DNA of 64,000 nucleotides from Rebecca billardiae RCC1528 (Eukaryota; Haptophyta): positions 434,001-498,000 of the forward strand of contig OZ251252.1 in NCBI GenBank assembly GCA_965240325.2, written 5' to 3'. Shown piece by piece: positions 10,224-22,059 of this stretch. A program made the position numbers and the translations under genes. Under the pieces are notes generated by a model. That model did no database searches. It had not been told where the DNA came from and was given only the letters and a program-made list of their open reading frames with translations. Position 1 is the stretch's first letter, and every line of letters starts with the position of its first letter.

Positions 10224-13200
10224 ATGGTGAACTTCACGGTAGATGAGCTGCAGGCGATCCAGAAGAAGCCCTGGAACATCCGCAACATGTCGGTCATCGC
10301 ACATGTCGACCACGGCAAGTCGACGCTGACTGACTCGCTGGTCGCGGCGGCGGGCATCATTGCCTCGTCGGCCGCGGGCGACACGCGCCTGACGGACACG
10401 CGCCAGGACGAGCAGGACCGCTGCATCACGATCAAGTCGACTGGCATCTCGCTCCACTTCGTCGCCGACGACACCGTCAAGATCCCCAAGGAGTCGGACG
10501 GGCGCGAGTTCCTCGTCAACCTGATCGACTCGCCCGGCCACGTCGACTTCTCGTCGGAGGTGACGGCGGCGCTGCGCGTGACGGACGGCGCGCTCGTGGT
10601 CGTGGACTGCGTCGAGGGCGTCTGCGTGCAGACGGAGACCGTCCTCCGCCAGGCGCTCGCCGAGCGCATCCGCCCCGTCGTGACGATCAACAAGCTCGAC
10701 CGCGCGTTCCTCGAGCTTCAGCTGCCGGGCGAGGACATGTTCATCGCGTTCCAGAAGCACTTGGAGAACGTGAACGTGATCGTCGCGACGTACACGGACG
10801 ACGCGCTCGGCGACGTCCAGGTCGACCCGTCGAAGGGCACCGTCTCCTTCTCCGCCGGCCTGCACGGCTGGGCGTTCACGCTCTCAAAGTTTGCACGCAT
10901 GTGAGCGCACCGCGCACCGCGCGCGCGAAGCGAAGCGAAGCGAAGGGGGCAGGCGCGAGTGGGCGGTGGGTGGGCAGAGCGTGTGGACGTACGGCGCCGC
11001 GTGCCAGGCAGGCCAGGCCAGGCGAGGAGGCGGCGGGACGGCGGGTGGCGAGGCGCGCTCGCGGCGGCGGCCTCGGCGGCGCCGGGCACGCACGCGGGGT
11101 CGCGCGGCTCGCGCGGCAGTGGGCAGCGCTGTGTGCCCGCGGGATGGCCGCCGCCGCCGCCGCCGCCGCCGCGCCGCGCAGCCTGCTCACGGCCCCGCCC
11201 CGCCGCGCCGCGCCGCGCGCCCGCCCGCCCGCCTGTGCGCGCAGGTACGCGAAGAAGTTTGGCACGGACGAGGAGAAGATGATGCAGAAGCTGTGGGGCG
11301 ACAACTTCTTCAACTCCAAGTCGAAGAAGTGGCAGAAGTCGGGTGACGACGGCGGCGTGCGCGCGTTCGTGCAGTTCTGCATCGAGCCCATCCGCAAGAT
11401 CTTCGAGAACTGCATGTCGGAGAACTACGACGCCGTCGACAAGATGCTCGCGGCCGTGGGCGTGAAGCTGAACAAGGACGACAAGGAGCTGCGGCAGAAG
11501 GCGCTGCTCAAGCGGTGCATGCAGAAGTGGCTGCCCGCGCACGAGGCGCTGCTCGAGATGATCGTGCAGTACCTGCCCTCGCCCGCGCACTCGCAGCGCT
11601 ACCGCTGCGAGAACCTCTACTCGGGCCCGATGGACGACGCGCTCGCCACGTCGATCAAGAACTGCGACCCCAACGGCCCGCTCGCGTGCTACATCTCCAA
11701 GATGGTGCCCACCTCGGACAAGGGGCGCTTCTACGCGTTCGGCCGCGTGTACTCGGGCACGATCCGCACGGGCCAGAAGATCAAGATCATGGGGCCCAAC
11801 TACGTCTACGGCAAGAAGGAGGACATGTACATCAAGAACGTCCAGGTGTGCGCACAAGCGCGCCGCCGCCGCCGCCGCCGAGCCGCCGCGCGCTCACACC
11901 GGGAGCGCGCGCGCACGAGTCGGGTGTGGGCGCGCCGGCTCACGCCCAACCCCAACCCCCGCCTCGCCCGCGCGCCGCCGCCCCGCCCGCCCTCTCGCGC
12001 GCGCGCAGCGCACGCTGCTGATGATGGGCCGCAAGACGGAGTCGGTCGACTCGGTGCCGTGCGGCAACACGGTCGCGCTCGTCGGCATCGACCAGTACCT
12101 CGTCAAGGCGGGCACGCTCGAGGACGCCGACTCGGACTTCCACCCGATCAAGACGATGAAGTACTCGGTCTCGCCGGTCGTGCGCGTCGCCGTCTCGTGC
12201 AAGAACCCGAACGACCTGCCCAAGCTCGTCGAGGGCCTGAAGCGCCTCTCCAAGTCGGACCCGCTCGTGCAGTGCTCGATCGAGGAGACGGGCGAGCACA
12301 TCGTCGCCGGCTGCGGCGAGCTGCACATCGAGATCTGCCTCAAGGACCTGCAGGAGGACTTCATGCCGAACGCGCCGATCGTGATCTCGGACCCGGTCGT
12401 CTCGTTCCGCGAGACCGTCGTCGGCGAGAGCGAGCACACCGTCATGTCCAAGTCGCCCAACAAGCACAACCGCATCTACCTGATCGCGCGGCCGGTGGGC
12501 GATGAGCTGACCGAGGCGATCGAGAACGACAAGGTCACGCCGAGCATGGAGCCCAAGGACCGCGCGCGCACGCTGATCGACGACCACGGCTGGGACAAGG
12601 ACGAGACGCGCAAGCTCTGGTGCTTCGGCCCCGACGGCACCGGCCCGAACATCGTCGTGGACGCGACCAAGGCCGTGCAGTACCTCAACGAGATCAAGGA
12701 CAGCGTCGTGGCCGCGTGGCAGTGGGCCACCAAGGAGGGGCCGGTCGCGGAGGAGAACATGCGCGGCATCCGGATCGACCTGCAGGACGTCGTGCTGCAC
12801 GCGGACGCGATCCACCGCGGCGGCGGGCAGATCATCCCGACCGCGCGCCGCGCCTTCTACGCCGGCGTGCTGACGGCGCAGCCGCGGCTGCAGGAGCCGG
12901 TCTTCATGGTGGAGATCCAGTGCCCGGAGCCCGCGATCGGCGGCGTGTACAACTGCCTCAACCGCCGCCGCGGCACGGTCATCGAGGAGCAGCAGCGCCC
13001 GGGGACGCCGCTCTACAACATCAAGGCCCACCTGCCCGTCATGGAGTGCGTGCCGCGCCGCGCGCGAGACGCGCACGCGCGCCTCCCGCCGCGCCGCCAC
13101 TCACGCCCGCCCCGCTCGCCCCGTGCCGCCGCCGCTGGCCGTGCGCGTGCGCCTGCGCCTGCGCCTGCGCGCAGGTCGTTTGGCTTCACGGGCGCGCTGC

Positions 13201-13498
13201 GCCAGGCCACGTCCGGCCAGGCGTTCCCGCAGATGGTGTTCGACCACTGGGCGACCATGCTGGGCGACCCGCTCGGCGATGCCAAGACGGTCGAGCTGGT
13301 GACGGGTGCGCGCGCGCTAGCTGCGCGCCGCAGCGCGCAGCCACGCCGGCGTACGCGCCGCCGTGCGCTGCTGCCGCGGCTCACGACCACCGCACGCCCC
13401 GCGCCGCCGCCGCCGCCGCCGCACACGCAGGCATCCGCAAGCGCAAGGGCCTCAAGGAGGAGATCCCGGCGCTCAACAACTACGAGGACAAGCTCTAG
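10224..13498 (+). CDS. EEF2: Translation elongation factor 2 (EF2), 5 exons
   Basis: Model: join(10224..10900, 11245..11845, 12009..13045, 13175..13305, 13431..13498), 837 aa, the usual EF2 length. It begins MVNFTVDEL and carries the G1 motif HVDHGKST (27-34), DSPGHVDF, the NKLD G4 motif and the C-terminal [13 protein letters not shown]...DKL. The diphthamide histidine lies in [11 protein letters not shown] (His about 695; codon 12813-12815), matching yeast H699 and human H715. EF2 is the GTPase that translocates the ribosome after peptide transfer. Introns are 344, 163, 129 and 125 nt with donors GTGAGC, GTGTGC, GTGCGT and GTGCGC, and all join known EF2 sequence without loss, for example FARM/YAKKFG and PVME/SFGF. 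Identification is secure; the splice sites are very likely right because the family is so conserved. Confidence 0.97.
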
Positions 13499-14066
13499 AC
13501 ACCCGGTCACGCTGCGCTCGCCACATCGCCTCCGCACGTCCCGACGCCTGCCGCAAGCGTGTGGCGCGCGGCGGGCGCCCCGGCCGCCACGGCTCTGCTC
13601 GGCGCCGCGCGCGGCGCTCGTCCAGAGTGTCACGCGCTGCGCAGCCGTGCGGACGTGAGGCACGCTGTTCGCCACGAGCGTTGCCCGCTCTATTGTTGCC
13701 AGCACGGACGCGCACGAGGCAATGGCAAGCGAGAGCTGGCCACGCGATGCTTATGGTCGCAGGCGCGGCTTCTGCGTGCTCGCGCAGCAGCAGTCGGCGA
13801 CGGTCGTGATGCGCGAGCTGCCTCCGCGGCCCCTACGCCCTATGAGCGGCGATCGCGCCTGACTGCAGCAGAGTAGTCTGCTGCGACCGCTGATGATATG
13901 ACGATTTTGTTCGCGACGCTGTCTGTCATCACTGCTGGTTTAGAGAGAGAGAGAGACTAGAGAGATGATCGACCACGTACCGTAGTCACCGTACTCCGTA
14001 CTCCGTACTCCGTACACCTTGAATGACCCCAGTGGGCGGAAATGGCCATATCTCCCGGAGATTGCG

Positions 14067-14088
14067 TTTACTGACGTACGTCAGTAAA
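14067..14088. repeat. 22-bp perfect palindrome with TGACGTACGTCA core
   Basis: The sequence TTACTGACGTACGTCAGTAA, plus one T and one A at its ends, is its own reverse complement. The core resembles a doubled ACGT/CRE half-site of the kind bZIP factors bind. No gene start lies within 1.5 kb, so a role is unproven. Confidence 0.5.
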
Positions 14089-15514
14089 GTTTCGTCGGGA
14101 TTTTCAGCAATTTCATTGGAGGAGGGTGCCTCACTCTATTGTCCAAACTTGCATTTTCGGGATGTGAAGCTGTAAGTGTTTCGCCTTGCGGAGTAGCGCA
14201 GCCGCCAATCCGTCCAATGGGAAGCCAGCTCGGGCTTCGCTCAATGAAAAATGATCACATCGGCTCCCGCGAGCCCCAATAGGAAATAGATGCTCGCTCC
14301 GTTCCACTTCGTCGGTATCTCGCCGTCTCGTGGTGGGCGAGGGGCGGAGCTGAGTGGTTGGGGCTGCGGCGCGGACTGCGATGCTGGGCTGCTGACGTTC
14401 TCCGCGCGGGATATCTGAGGGGCACGCGAGCTGTATGTAGGGCACGCCTTGCAAACAATCTCCCCGCTGTACGTGCAGGTCATGCTAGCGTCCTCCGCGC
14501 CAAAAAAACCTGCTTGTTCTTGCGCGAGGCCCGAGTCCGCGGCACGGTCGCTGCTCGCCGCAAGCTGGCACGCGTCAGCGTCTACACATTCACGATTCGG
14601 TGGTCATCGTGCGCCTGAGGACGGGGGCGATCTACTGAGTGCGCTGCTAGATGAGCAGGCCCGCGTAAGGTTAGATCACCCTGCTCCTCACGCCTTGCGC
14701 GCACCTTGGGTTGCTTCCGTCACGCCGTTGAGGCGCTTCACGTCGCACGGGTCGGCGTAAGCTGTGTGTGTGATGCAAGCAGACGTCTTCCAAGCCTGGC
14801 TTGTACCCGATGGGAGAGCATACTTCTATCGCCTTCAGCCACCACCTTCTCCGGCGTTCGACGCCCACACTACATGCGACCACAGCCATACGCAGCTCGT
14901 CGGGACTCGTCTCCGTTAGCTTGTCGATGTGCAAACGCCAAGGCCTGTGACACGCAGGGAAGACTGATTCGCCATGGCATTTGTGCACTGCGTGAAGCAT
15001 TGACACCCGCGCACGTTCGCCAGGTAGATTTGCGGGAGCAGAGCGTGCTTTTCTGCAAGGAATCGCACACGTATCACAGAAGTTCAGCAGTCGCGGGCTC
15101 GGACTGAAGATCTCTGCACCGTCGCTTGGCCGTGAGTGACAGGAACAGGCGAGGAGCTCCCACGGTGCTGGCGCACAACATGCCGTGACAGCGGGGGGCA
15201 CACACATGGCGCGTGCGCTGACACAACCGCGCGGACGACCGGGCTAGGCGCCACTGATCGGCCGCCCTCGTGCAAGGCACCGGCGGACTTCGCGGCCGGA
15301 ACGCCATCGGGACAGCCGTCCCTCGTTTCGGCCGCCAGATAGTCTTTCGCCTTCTTCAAAACTCTAAACATTGACTGGCCAAGTAACTCTGAGATTCGCA
15401 ATCGTGCGGCCAAAAACGGGGCTGGGGGGCAGTCAAGGTGGTCCGTAGTGAACTAGTGTCTAGTGACGTCAGACGTACGTAAATGTATATTATGTAATTC
15501 GTCGCGCGATGGCT

Positions 15515-15615
15515 ATTATATATATATATATATATCTTATTTAATATATATATTAGTTATATCATCTATATATATATATATATATTAATATATATATTAA
15601 TATATATATATACGG
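15515..15615. repeat. (TA)n-rich block
   Basis: Long alternating TA runs with interspersed TTAATATATATT units, in sharp contrast with the GC-rich surroundings. No coding potential. Confidence 0.7.
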
Positions 15616-15785
15616 ATATACGACGATGCTGCTGACGAATATTAATATATATGCTGCGCGTGCTACTGTATCGTGACTCGTGTCGTGGTCTGCATGTGAC
15701 TACTGTATATACCGTGTACCCGCCGGTCGTCACGGCCATGCCCACGGTTCAGTATGCACGCACGGCAGACGACTCGGCGCGCGCA

Positions 15786-18004
15786 TCATTGGGCGGAGTG
15801 CGACGCTGCCGCAGCCGTCCCGCTACCGCGCTGCTCGCCGCTCGAAGGCCGGAACCGCGACATGCCTGCTGCGTTCGATGCGGTTCGCGTGGCGAGCTTT
15901 CTCCCTTTGCTCGACGGCGAGTTGGGCCCACCGTCGACCTCGCCAGCTCGTCTCGCGAGTCCGCGCACGCTCCTCGCCTGCGCACGGCGTAGCGACAGCC
16001 GCGCGGGTGCGCGCGCGTGAGTGGGCGCGAGCGCGCCGCCTCCGCGCTGCGCGCCTTGCCGGCGGCGCAGGGGCGTCCGCAGCCGCACGCGGTGCGCCGC
16101 GGCGCACCTTGAGCTCGTCGCGCGAGAGCGGCCGCCCGTCGTCGTCGTCGTCGTCGTCCGCGTCCTCCACGTTGGTCGTGGGCACGGCGATCGCCATGGC
16201 GGACATCAGATCTGTGGGCGCGAGGGGGCCGGCGGGCCCGCCGCTGCCCAGCTGCGGAGGCGGAGGGAGGCGGGGCGGGGCGGCATCGCGCGTGAGCGCC
16301 GGCGTGCGGCGCGGGCCACGCCTCGCGCGCGCCGCGCCCGCCGCGCGCGCGCACCCGCATCCCCGGGTGCGCGCTGCCCGCGTGGTGCAGCGCGGTGAGG
16401 AAGGTGCGGCCACCCTCGTCCACCAGCACGTCCGAGCCGCGCGCGCGCTCGGCGCTGGCCGCGCGGCGCGCGCCCTCGGCCGAGCGCGCGCCGAAGGCGC
16501 GGAGGAGCTCGTTGGTGCGCTGCTCGATCACGCCGAGGTACACCATCATGTTCGACTCGGTCACGCCCTCCTCGCCGCCCACCTCCCTGAGGAAGGCCAT
16601 GTTGCAGCCGATGCGCGCGCACAGCGCCTCGATGCGCTCGCCGAGCGTGCCGATCAGGCTCGTGTGCGAGCGCCACCGCTCGTCGAGCGACTCGGCGCGC
16701 GCCTCGGCGGCGCGCACGCGCAGCTCGAGCTCCTTGACGTGCTTGTGCCGCTGCGTGTCCACCCCCTGGTCCAGCCCCTTGTACCGCTCGATCTCCGCGC
16801 GCAGCTCGAGCAGCGCCTCGGCGCCCTTGTCCACCTCCGCGCTCAGCTCGTTGAGGTAGTTGAAGCGCGAGAAGTTCTGCTCCTCGCCCTCGATGAACTG
16901 CGAGACGAGCTCCTCGATGTCGGTGATGCCCGTCGCCTCCTGGATCTTCTCGAACGCGTCCTCGTACGAGTGCACCTTCTCGATGTTCGCGTGGATGCTC
17001 GCCTTGTCCTTGGCCAGCCCCCAGTTGGCGCGCCGCACCTGCCGCTTGAGCTGCTGCTCGTCGTCGAGCGTGAGCTGGCCGCGCAGCTCGGTCTCGGGCA
17101 CGGCGTTGCCCTCGAAGCGCGCCTGCAGGTCGCGGGACATGGCCTCGTGCACCTTGAGGTCCTCGTCTAACGTGTCCCCCAGCGCCTTCCACTCCGCCTC
17201 GAACTCGCGCTGCTCGCGCTCGCTCGTCTGCCGCACGCGCGCCGCGCTCGCCTGCAGCCGGTCGCGCTCCTCGTACGCCACGTTGGCCGCCTCGATCACC
17301 TCCGCCATCGAGCGCTTCTTCTCGCCGAGCTCGCGCTGGAGCTTCTTGTACAGCGAGTCGAAGACGAGCCGCTCGCGCCGCAGGTTGTCGATCTGCTCGC
17401 GCAGCTCCTTGTTGTGCGCGATGCTCTCGTTGAACTTGACGAGCGCCTTGTCGAGCCGGTTCTCGAGCACCGCCACCTGCCGCTCGACCGCGTGGTCGGC
17501 CTCGGTGGGCGCGTGGATGCCGCCCATCGCCTGGCGCTGGCGCAGGAGCTGCTCGCGCAGCTGCTCGTTCTGCTTGTCCAGCTGCACGCCGCGCTGCCGC
17601 TCCAGCTCGATCTTCCGCGCGAACTGGTCGCCCAGGTCGGTCATCTTGTTGATCTGCGACGAGAGACGCACCTCGCCGCCCATCGCCGCCGCGCGCGTCT
17701 CGAGGGAGAGCTCCTGCTTGAGGCTGAGGTTCTCCTTCTGCAGCTTGTCAATGTGCGACTTCTGCTTCTTCAGCACGTTCTGCGCGGCGCGCGGGCGCGC
17801 GGCGCACGCCGGGACGCGCGTCACGCGCGCGGCCGAGCAAGCGCGGGCGCGTGTGCGCATCTCGCGCCGCCGCCGCTCGCGCGCGTGGCCCACCTGCACT
17901 TCGTCCGCGTACGCCTTGCGATCGCCCTCCATGATCTTGAACCGCCGATTGAGCTCCTCGAGCTCCGCCTCGACGGAGGCGGCGACCGCCCCATCCGCCG
18001 CCAT
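15786..18004 (-). CDS. Outer dynein arm docking complex coiled-coil protein (ODA1/CCDC63/CCDC114 type), 4 exons
   Basis: Model: join(18004..17894, 17779..16355, 16251..16108, 15977..15786), 623 aa. The start at 18004 is preferred; an in-frame ATG at 18109 would add 35 residues. The protein is almost entirely coiled coil. Near the N terminus ELNRRFKIMEGDRKAYADE and KKQKSHIDKLQKEN follow the ODA1/CCDC114/CCDC63 pattern. Further on FSRFNYLNELSAEVD matches the family's NYxNEL motif. The third exon gives an aspartate run followed by GRPLSRDELK, and the last exon continues ARSVRGLARR; together these resemble the conserved C-terminal PLTRDELK...LRGL tail. Such proteins anchor outer dynein arms on axonemal doublets and are needed for flagellar beating. 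Introns of 114, 103 and 130 nt are GT...AG. The last 50 residues are low-complexity and least certain. Confidence 0.82.
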
Positions 18005-18138
18005 CGCGGCGCCAGCCGCCGTAACGCGCGACGGAGCGGCTGTGCACCACGGCTGCCAGCTCAAATGCAACCGCCGCCCTTGGTGCTTGCTGGCGGTGTC
18101 GTCAGCCATGCTGATCGGCTGATTCGGTGAGATGGCCC
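18005..18138. promoter_or_regulatory. Compact bidirectional promoter ODA docking / dolichyldiphosphatase
   Basis: Only 134 bp separate the preferred start codons, the tightest divergent spacing in the window. If the docking gene really starts at 18109 the gap shrinks to about 29 bp, which argues for the 18004 start. Confidence 0.4.
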
Positions 18139-18789
18139 ATGGCGGCGGCCCGCAAGCCGTTCGGCTTCACCTACGTCACCTACGATGATGGGGACCCCGT
18201 GGGCGCCGCTGCCGCGCTGCTGAGCCTGACGCCGATCTTCCTGATCGTCACGTACGCCGTGCTGCTCGTCTCGCGCCGCGAGGCGCACGTCGCCTTCGTG
18301 CTCGCCGGCCAGCTGCTCAACGGTGTGCTGAACGGGCTGCTCAAGGCGGCGCTCGCGCAGCCGCGCCCGGCTGGCAGCGATCGTACCGATCCTGGCATGC
18401 CGTCCGACCACGCGCAGTTCATGGGCTTCTTCGCCACCTACGCCTGCGCCTTCCTCGCCACGCGCGTCCGCTTCCCAGAGCGGCCCGGCTGGCGGCCCCT
18501 GCTCGGGGCCGCCGTGGTCGCGCTCGCGCTCGCCGTCGCCGCCTCACGCGTGTACCTGGGCTACCACACGTGCGCGCAGGTCGGCGTGGGCATGGGCGTG
18601 GGCACGCTGACCGGGCTCGCCTGGTACACCCTCTACCTCCGCCACCTCCGTGCGCGTCTGCCTCGACTCGTGCGGCAGTCGCGCGTGTGCCGCTACCTGT
18701 ACGTGCTCGACCACTCCGCCGTGGAGGATGTACTGCGCGCAGAGTACGATACATTTGCCGCCAGCCTGCCCAAGGCGCGCAGCCGCTGA
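18139..18789 (+). CDS. DOLPP1: Dolichyldiphosphatase (DOLPP1/CWH8 family)
   Basis: A single exon encodes 216 residues from ATG 18139. The PAP2 phosphatase signature is complete: K69...RP (76-77), PSDH (88-91) and SRVYLGYH (136-143) with the catalytic histidine. Specific DOLPP1 features are the opening FTYVTYDDGDPVGAAAALLS followed by SLTPIF, the phrase GMPSDHAQFMGFF and a hydrophilic C-terminal tail near VLRAEYD. Several hydrophobic segments (about 23-45, 50-66, 95-108, 120-135, 145-168) predict a multipass ER protein. The enzyme recycles dolichyl pyrophosphate released after oligosaccharide transfer so that N-glycosylation can continue. It lacks introns, unlike its neighbours on the left. 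Confidence 0.93.
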   Translation: MAAARKPFGFTYVTYDDGDPVGAAAALLSLTPIFLIVTYAVLLVSRREAHVAFVLAGQLLNGVLNGLLKAALAQPRPAGSDRTDPGMPSDHAQFMGFFATYACAFLATRVRFPERPGWRPLLGAAVVALALAVAASRVYLGYHTCAQVGVGMGVGTLTGLAWYTLYLRHLRARLPRLVRQSRVCRYLYVLDHSAVEDVLRAEYDTFAASLPKARSR

Positions 18790-19031
18790 GCAGCGCCGCG
18801 CGTACCTCGAGCCGGGCGCGCATCGCGCTAGAGACGCGGGTGCCAGTGCGTCCACTGTCACGTCGCACGACGGCGCGATCGCCGCCCGCCCAGGCGGCGG
18901 CGAAGCGCGGAGGCCACCATCCGCCGCGCTTTCCAGCTTTGCCGCTGGACAGAGCGCGGCACATTTTGTTAATTGTTTTGCTGAAAAGCGCCTGCCAAAG
19001 AAATAACTGCTTGTGGACGGACGGCACAATC

Positions 19032-21251
19032 ATGGCGGCCCATTCCTCCATCTGCGCCGCGTTCGTGTGTGCGGCGCTAGCTGGCGGCCCGTCGCGCTCA
19101 CCATCATTGTCGTCGTCGTGCGACGAGATGGTGTCGCTGCCCCCGAGCGCCCACACTGCGCCGGGCGCTGGCTATTGCCCGCTCGTGCTGTGGCGCCACA
19201 TCGCCAAGGCTGGGGGGAGCACGGTGCGCACGGCGTTTGGCCGGCTGCACATGCACTCAGGCGGGCGCTGGCTGAACGTGGCGCGGCAGGAGCGCGTGCT
19301 TGGCTGGCACACACTGCAGCCGTGCAAGTTCGAGCTCAGCTTCCGCCTCAGGGCCCTCGCGCTCTGGGCCAACTGCTCGGCCGGCGTCGACGCGTCGGCT
19401 GCTGTGAACTATGGCGGCGCCGCAATTGAGTACCACGTCAAGCGAGACCGGAGCGGGCTGTTCGCGCTGCACGCGGCGTGGGCGCGCGCGCTCGCGCGCG
19501 GCGTGGCCCCACCCGGCGGCTCGCCACCTGCGCCGCGCGTCGTGCTCGTCACGCTGCTGCGGGAGCCGCTCGGGCGAATCGTGTCCGAGTTTGCCGCGCC
19601 GCTGCCGAGCACGTCTGAGCGCATGACGAAGAACATGCAGAAGGAGGGCGCACGAGGCGACGATGGCGGCGAGGGCGGCGAGGGCAGCGAGGGTGCGGCG
19701 CGCGGCGCGCAGGGCAGGGTGCTGAGCAGGTGCGAGCCGCAGTCCGCTCAGCAACTACTCGCCTTTGTGCGCCTCATGCGCAGCCCGCAGTGCCGCAAGC
19801 TCGCGAGCGAGAGCGGCTTCGAAGCGGAACCCTTCTTGGACAGCCGGCGGCGGCGGGAGGCGGACAAGCTGTGGGGCCTGCTGCGCGGCGCGGCGGAGGC
19901 GCAGGGCCGAGCGCCGCCCGCGGAGGCGCGGTGGGCGGAGATGCCGTGGGCCGACGTCGCGCGTCCCGTTGCGCCCGAACCCTGGGGCCCGCTCACGGCA
20001 GAAGTGCATGCACCGCGCAGCGGCAGCTCAGGCCTGCCGGCCTTGCTCACGAACTACAGCGGTGGTTCCGGTATCGTGAACGGGAGTAGTCGTAGCGATC
20101 CTCGCGCGGCGGCTGGAGCGGCGGCACAGCTGAGGTTGGTCGAGCGCGCGTGCTCCGAGCCGCAGGCCGAGGACGAGGAGGACGAGGAGGATGAGGAGGA
20201 CGACGCACTCGTCAAGCTCGGCCTGCTGGAGCGAGCGCCGAGGCGTGCCGCCGCGGCCGGCCTGCCGCGTGCGCCGCCGCGTGCGCCGCCGGCGACGGCG
20301 GAGCAGGCGCGGCTCCTGGCGCCCTTCGACGTGGTCGGCGTGACTGAGGCGCTGGAAGCGACGCTGCTCGTGGTGTGCACGGAGGCGGGGATGCCCACGT
20401 GCCCCGCGCGCCCGCCGCGCGCGCACGTGCGCCCGGGCAGCAGCGGCCGAGGCAGCTCCGAATGCCCGTTTGCGTGGACAGCTGCGCTGTGGCGGACGGC
20501 CCTCGAGCTCAACGCTGCCGACAGGGCGTTGTATGCGCTCGCGCGCCGGAGGCTGGGCACGAGCGTCGAACGGCTGCCCGACGCTGTGCGCCTGGCCGCG
20601 CAGCAGACCAGGATCCGCACCGCGCTCGGCTGCCCGCTCGATTATGAGATCCGGCTACTTGAGAACAATGGCAAGGCTGGCGCTGACACTCGTGGGCGCG
20701 AGAGGGGCACGGCAGCGGCAGCCGAGGCTGCCTATGCGGCCGCGGCCGCTGCGCACACGCACGCGCTGAGCGTGCGTTCTGCGAACCGGTCCTGGCACGG
20801 CCAGCTCGGCCACGCTGACGGCACAGGCGAGCACGCGCCGCCTGCGCTCGTGCGCTCATGCCGCTGCTGCTTCGTCGCCCGCTTGGACCGGCCGGGCGCC
20901 CCTGCCGCCACGGGCGCCGCGACTGCACCTGAGGGCGGGCTGCCACTGCCCTCGGCATCGAGCAGCACCGTCGCCGCGCAGCAGCCGGTGGGGCCACGGG
21001 TGCTGCTGGATGATCACGGCGAACGCGGCGGGGCCGAAGGGCGGGCCCTGGAAAGCCCATCAGGCGCTGCGCTTCCACGCTTGGCGCCGACGCCATGCAT
21101 GCCGAGCGTCAAGGTTGGCAGCAACAAGGGGGCGGAAGCACCGGTCAAGCCGCGTGGCCGGGCGTCAGCACGCAGTGACTTCGCCTACTGCACGCCTCGC
21201 GTGTGGCGCGCTGACTTGCCGCCGGCGCCTGATGCGGGCGCGCTGCGCTGA
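19032..21251 (+). CDS. Secreted/Golgi sulfotransferase-like protein, intronless
   Basis: 739 residues from ATG 19032. Residues 1-20 look like a signal peptide (hydrophobic AAFVCAALAGG). Two hallmarks of PAPS-dependent sulfotransferases are visible: a 5'-phosphosulfate loop RHIAKAGGSTVRTAF (55-69, compare HIPKTGGTT) and a 3'-phosphate motif VTLLREPLGRIVSEF (173-187, compare RDPVERFVSEY). Further down FDVVGVTEALEATLLV and ADRALYALARRRL follow the C-terminal pattern of the Golgi sulfotransferase_2 group. A long insertion between the motifs contains an acidic run at 20168-20205, making it larger than typical enzymes of this family (300-450 aa). The acceptor is unknown; sulfated polysaccharides are the likely class. 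The C-terminal 150 residues are low in recognisable structure. The gene ends 35 bp before the N gap. Confidence 0.68.
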   Translation: MAAHSSICAAFVCAALAGGPSRSPSLSSSCDEMVSLPPSAHTAPGAGYCPLVLWRHIAKAGGSTVRTAFGRLHMHSGGRWLNVARQERVLGWHTLQPCKFELSFRLRALALWANCSAGVDASAAVNYGGAAIEYHVKRDRSGLFALHAAWARALARGVAPPGGSPPAPRVVLVTLLREPLGRIVSEFAAPLPSTSERMTKNMQKEGARGDDGGEGGEGSEGAARGAQGRVLSRCEPQSAQQLLAFVRLMRSPQCRKLASESGFEAEPFLDSRRRREADKLWGLLRGAAEAQGRAPPAEARWAEMPWADVARPVAPEPWGPLTAEVHAPRSGSSGLPALLTNYSGGSGIVNGSSRSDPRAAAGAAAQLRLVERACSEPQAEDEEDEEDEEDDALVKLGLLERAPRRAAAAGLPRAPPRAPPATAEQARLLAPFDVVGVTEALEATLLVVCTEAGMPTCPARPPRAHVRPGSSGRGSSECPFAWTAALWRTALELNAADRALYALARRRLGTSVERLPDAVRLAAQQTRIRTALGCPLDYEIRLLENNGKAGADTRGRERGTAAAAEAAYAAAAAAHTHALSVRSANRSWHGQLGHADGTGEHAPPALVRSCRCCFVARLDRPGAPAATGAATAPEGGLPLPSASSSTVAAQQPVGPRVLLDDHGERGGAEGRALESPSGAALPRLAPTPCMPSVKVGSNKGAEAPVKPRGRASARSDFAYCTPRVWRADLPPAPDAGALR

Positions 21252-21286
21252 CTGTCGCTGACATCACCTTCTGTCGGTCTGTCTCT

Positions 21287-21486
21287 NNNNNNNNNNNNNN
21301 NNNNNNNNNNNNNNNNNNNNNNNNNNNNNNNNNNNNNNNNNNNNNNNNNNNNNNNNNNNNNNNNNNNNNNNNNNNNNNNNNNNNNNNNNNNNNNNNNNNN
21401 NNNNNNNNNNNNNNNNNNNNNNNNNNNNNNNNNNNNNNNNNNNNNNNNNNNNNNNNNNNNNNNNNNNNNNNNNNNNNNNNNNNNNN
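21287..21486. other. Assembly gap (200 N)
   Basis: Exactly 200 consecutive N bases, a typical fixed-size scaffold gap, so the true distance across it is unknown. Confidence 0.99.
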
Positions 21487-22059
21487 GCCGCCGGCTGTCG
21501 GCAGCCTCCGTGCGCTGAGCCGCGCGCCGCGCGGTGCGTGTGCGACGTAGCTCCGCCCACGCCACGCATGCACCCTCGCGCCGCGCCGCCAGCTTGGCGC
21601 TGCCGTCAGCCAGAGCCGATCGAGTGCATGCCCGAGCCTGCTCCGAGAGCATCAATATGGGCTGCGTGTGGCTGCGCGTGCACTTTCGTCGCCTAATTTT
21701 GCCAGCGTCGAGTTGGCGCGTGGCACGCCCACCGTAGCAGCACGACTCCCGAATGCACAAAAGCCGGGGGTCAGCTGAATTAATGCAGCTCACACGACCG
21801 CGCTCCACGCCGAAAACCAGCCCGTAGCTGCCCGCCGGCTGGCTCGTGCATGCGCACCGACTGCCGGGCGCATCGACACCGTGGCGCACAGAGCGCGGGT
21901 GCCGCGGCCGGGTGGGTATGTACTGACGCGGCTGGGCCTGGTGCATGCGCGGGCGGATGGGCTCTGCCCGGGTCGGCGCGTAGCGGGCGTGCGGGCTGAG
22001 ACAAAGTCGTGCCTGCTGCAGCCGGCAACTAAATTTGTGGGTCCCTATAAATGCGGCCG
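21487..22059. other. Non-coding region after the gap
   Basis: No open frame with recognisable content; moderate GC. A TATAAAT occurs at 22045-22051. Nothing else is seen. Confidence 0.4.

Larger units (their letters stand above)
13499..15785. other. Intergenic region, no gene seen
   Basis: No open frame here resembles a known protein. Visible structure: (GA) tract at 13940-13955, a CCGTACT tandem at 13990-14015, a 22-bp perfect palindrome at 14067-14088, and an AT-rich (TA)n block at about 15515-15615. The region lies between the convergent 3' ends of EF2 and the ODA docking gene. Confidence 0.5.

Noticed and set aside
15515-15615. TA-rich block as a replication origin or organelle insertion
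   Set aside because: It is simple-sequence TA with no gene content or organelle-like sequence.
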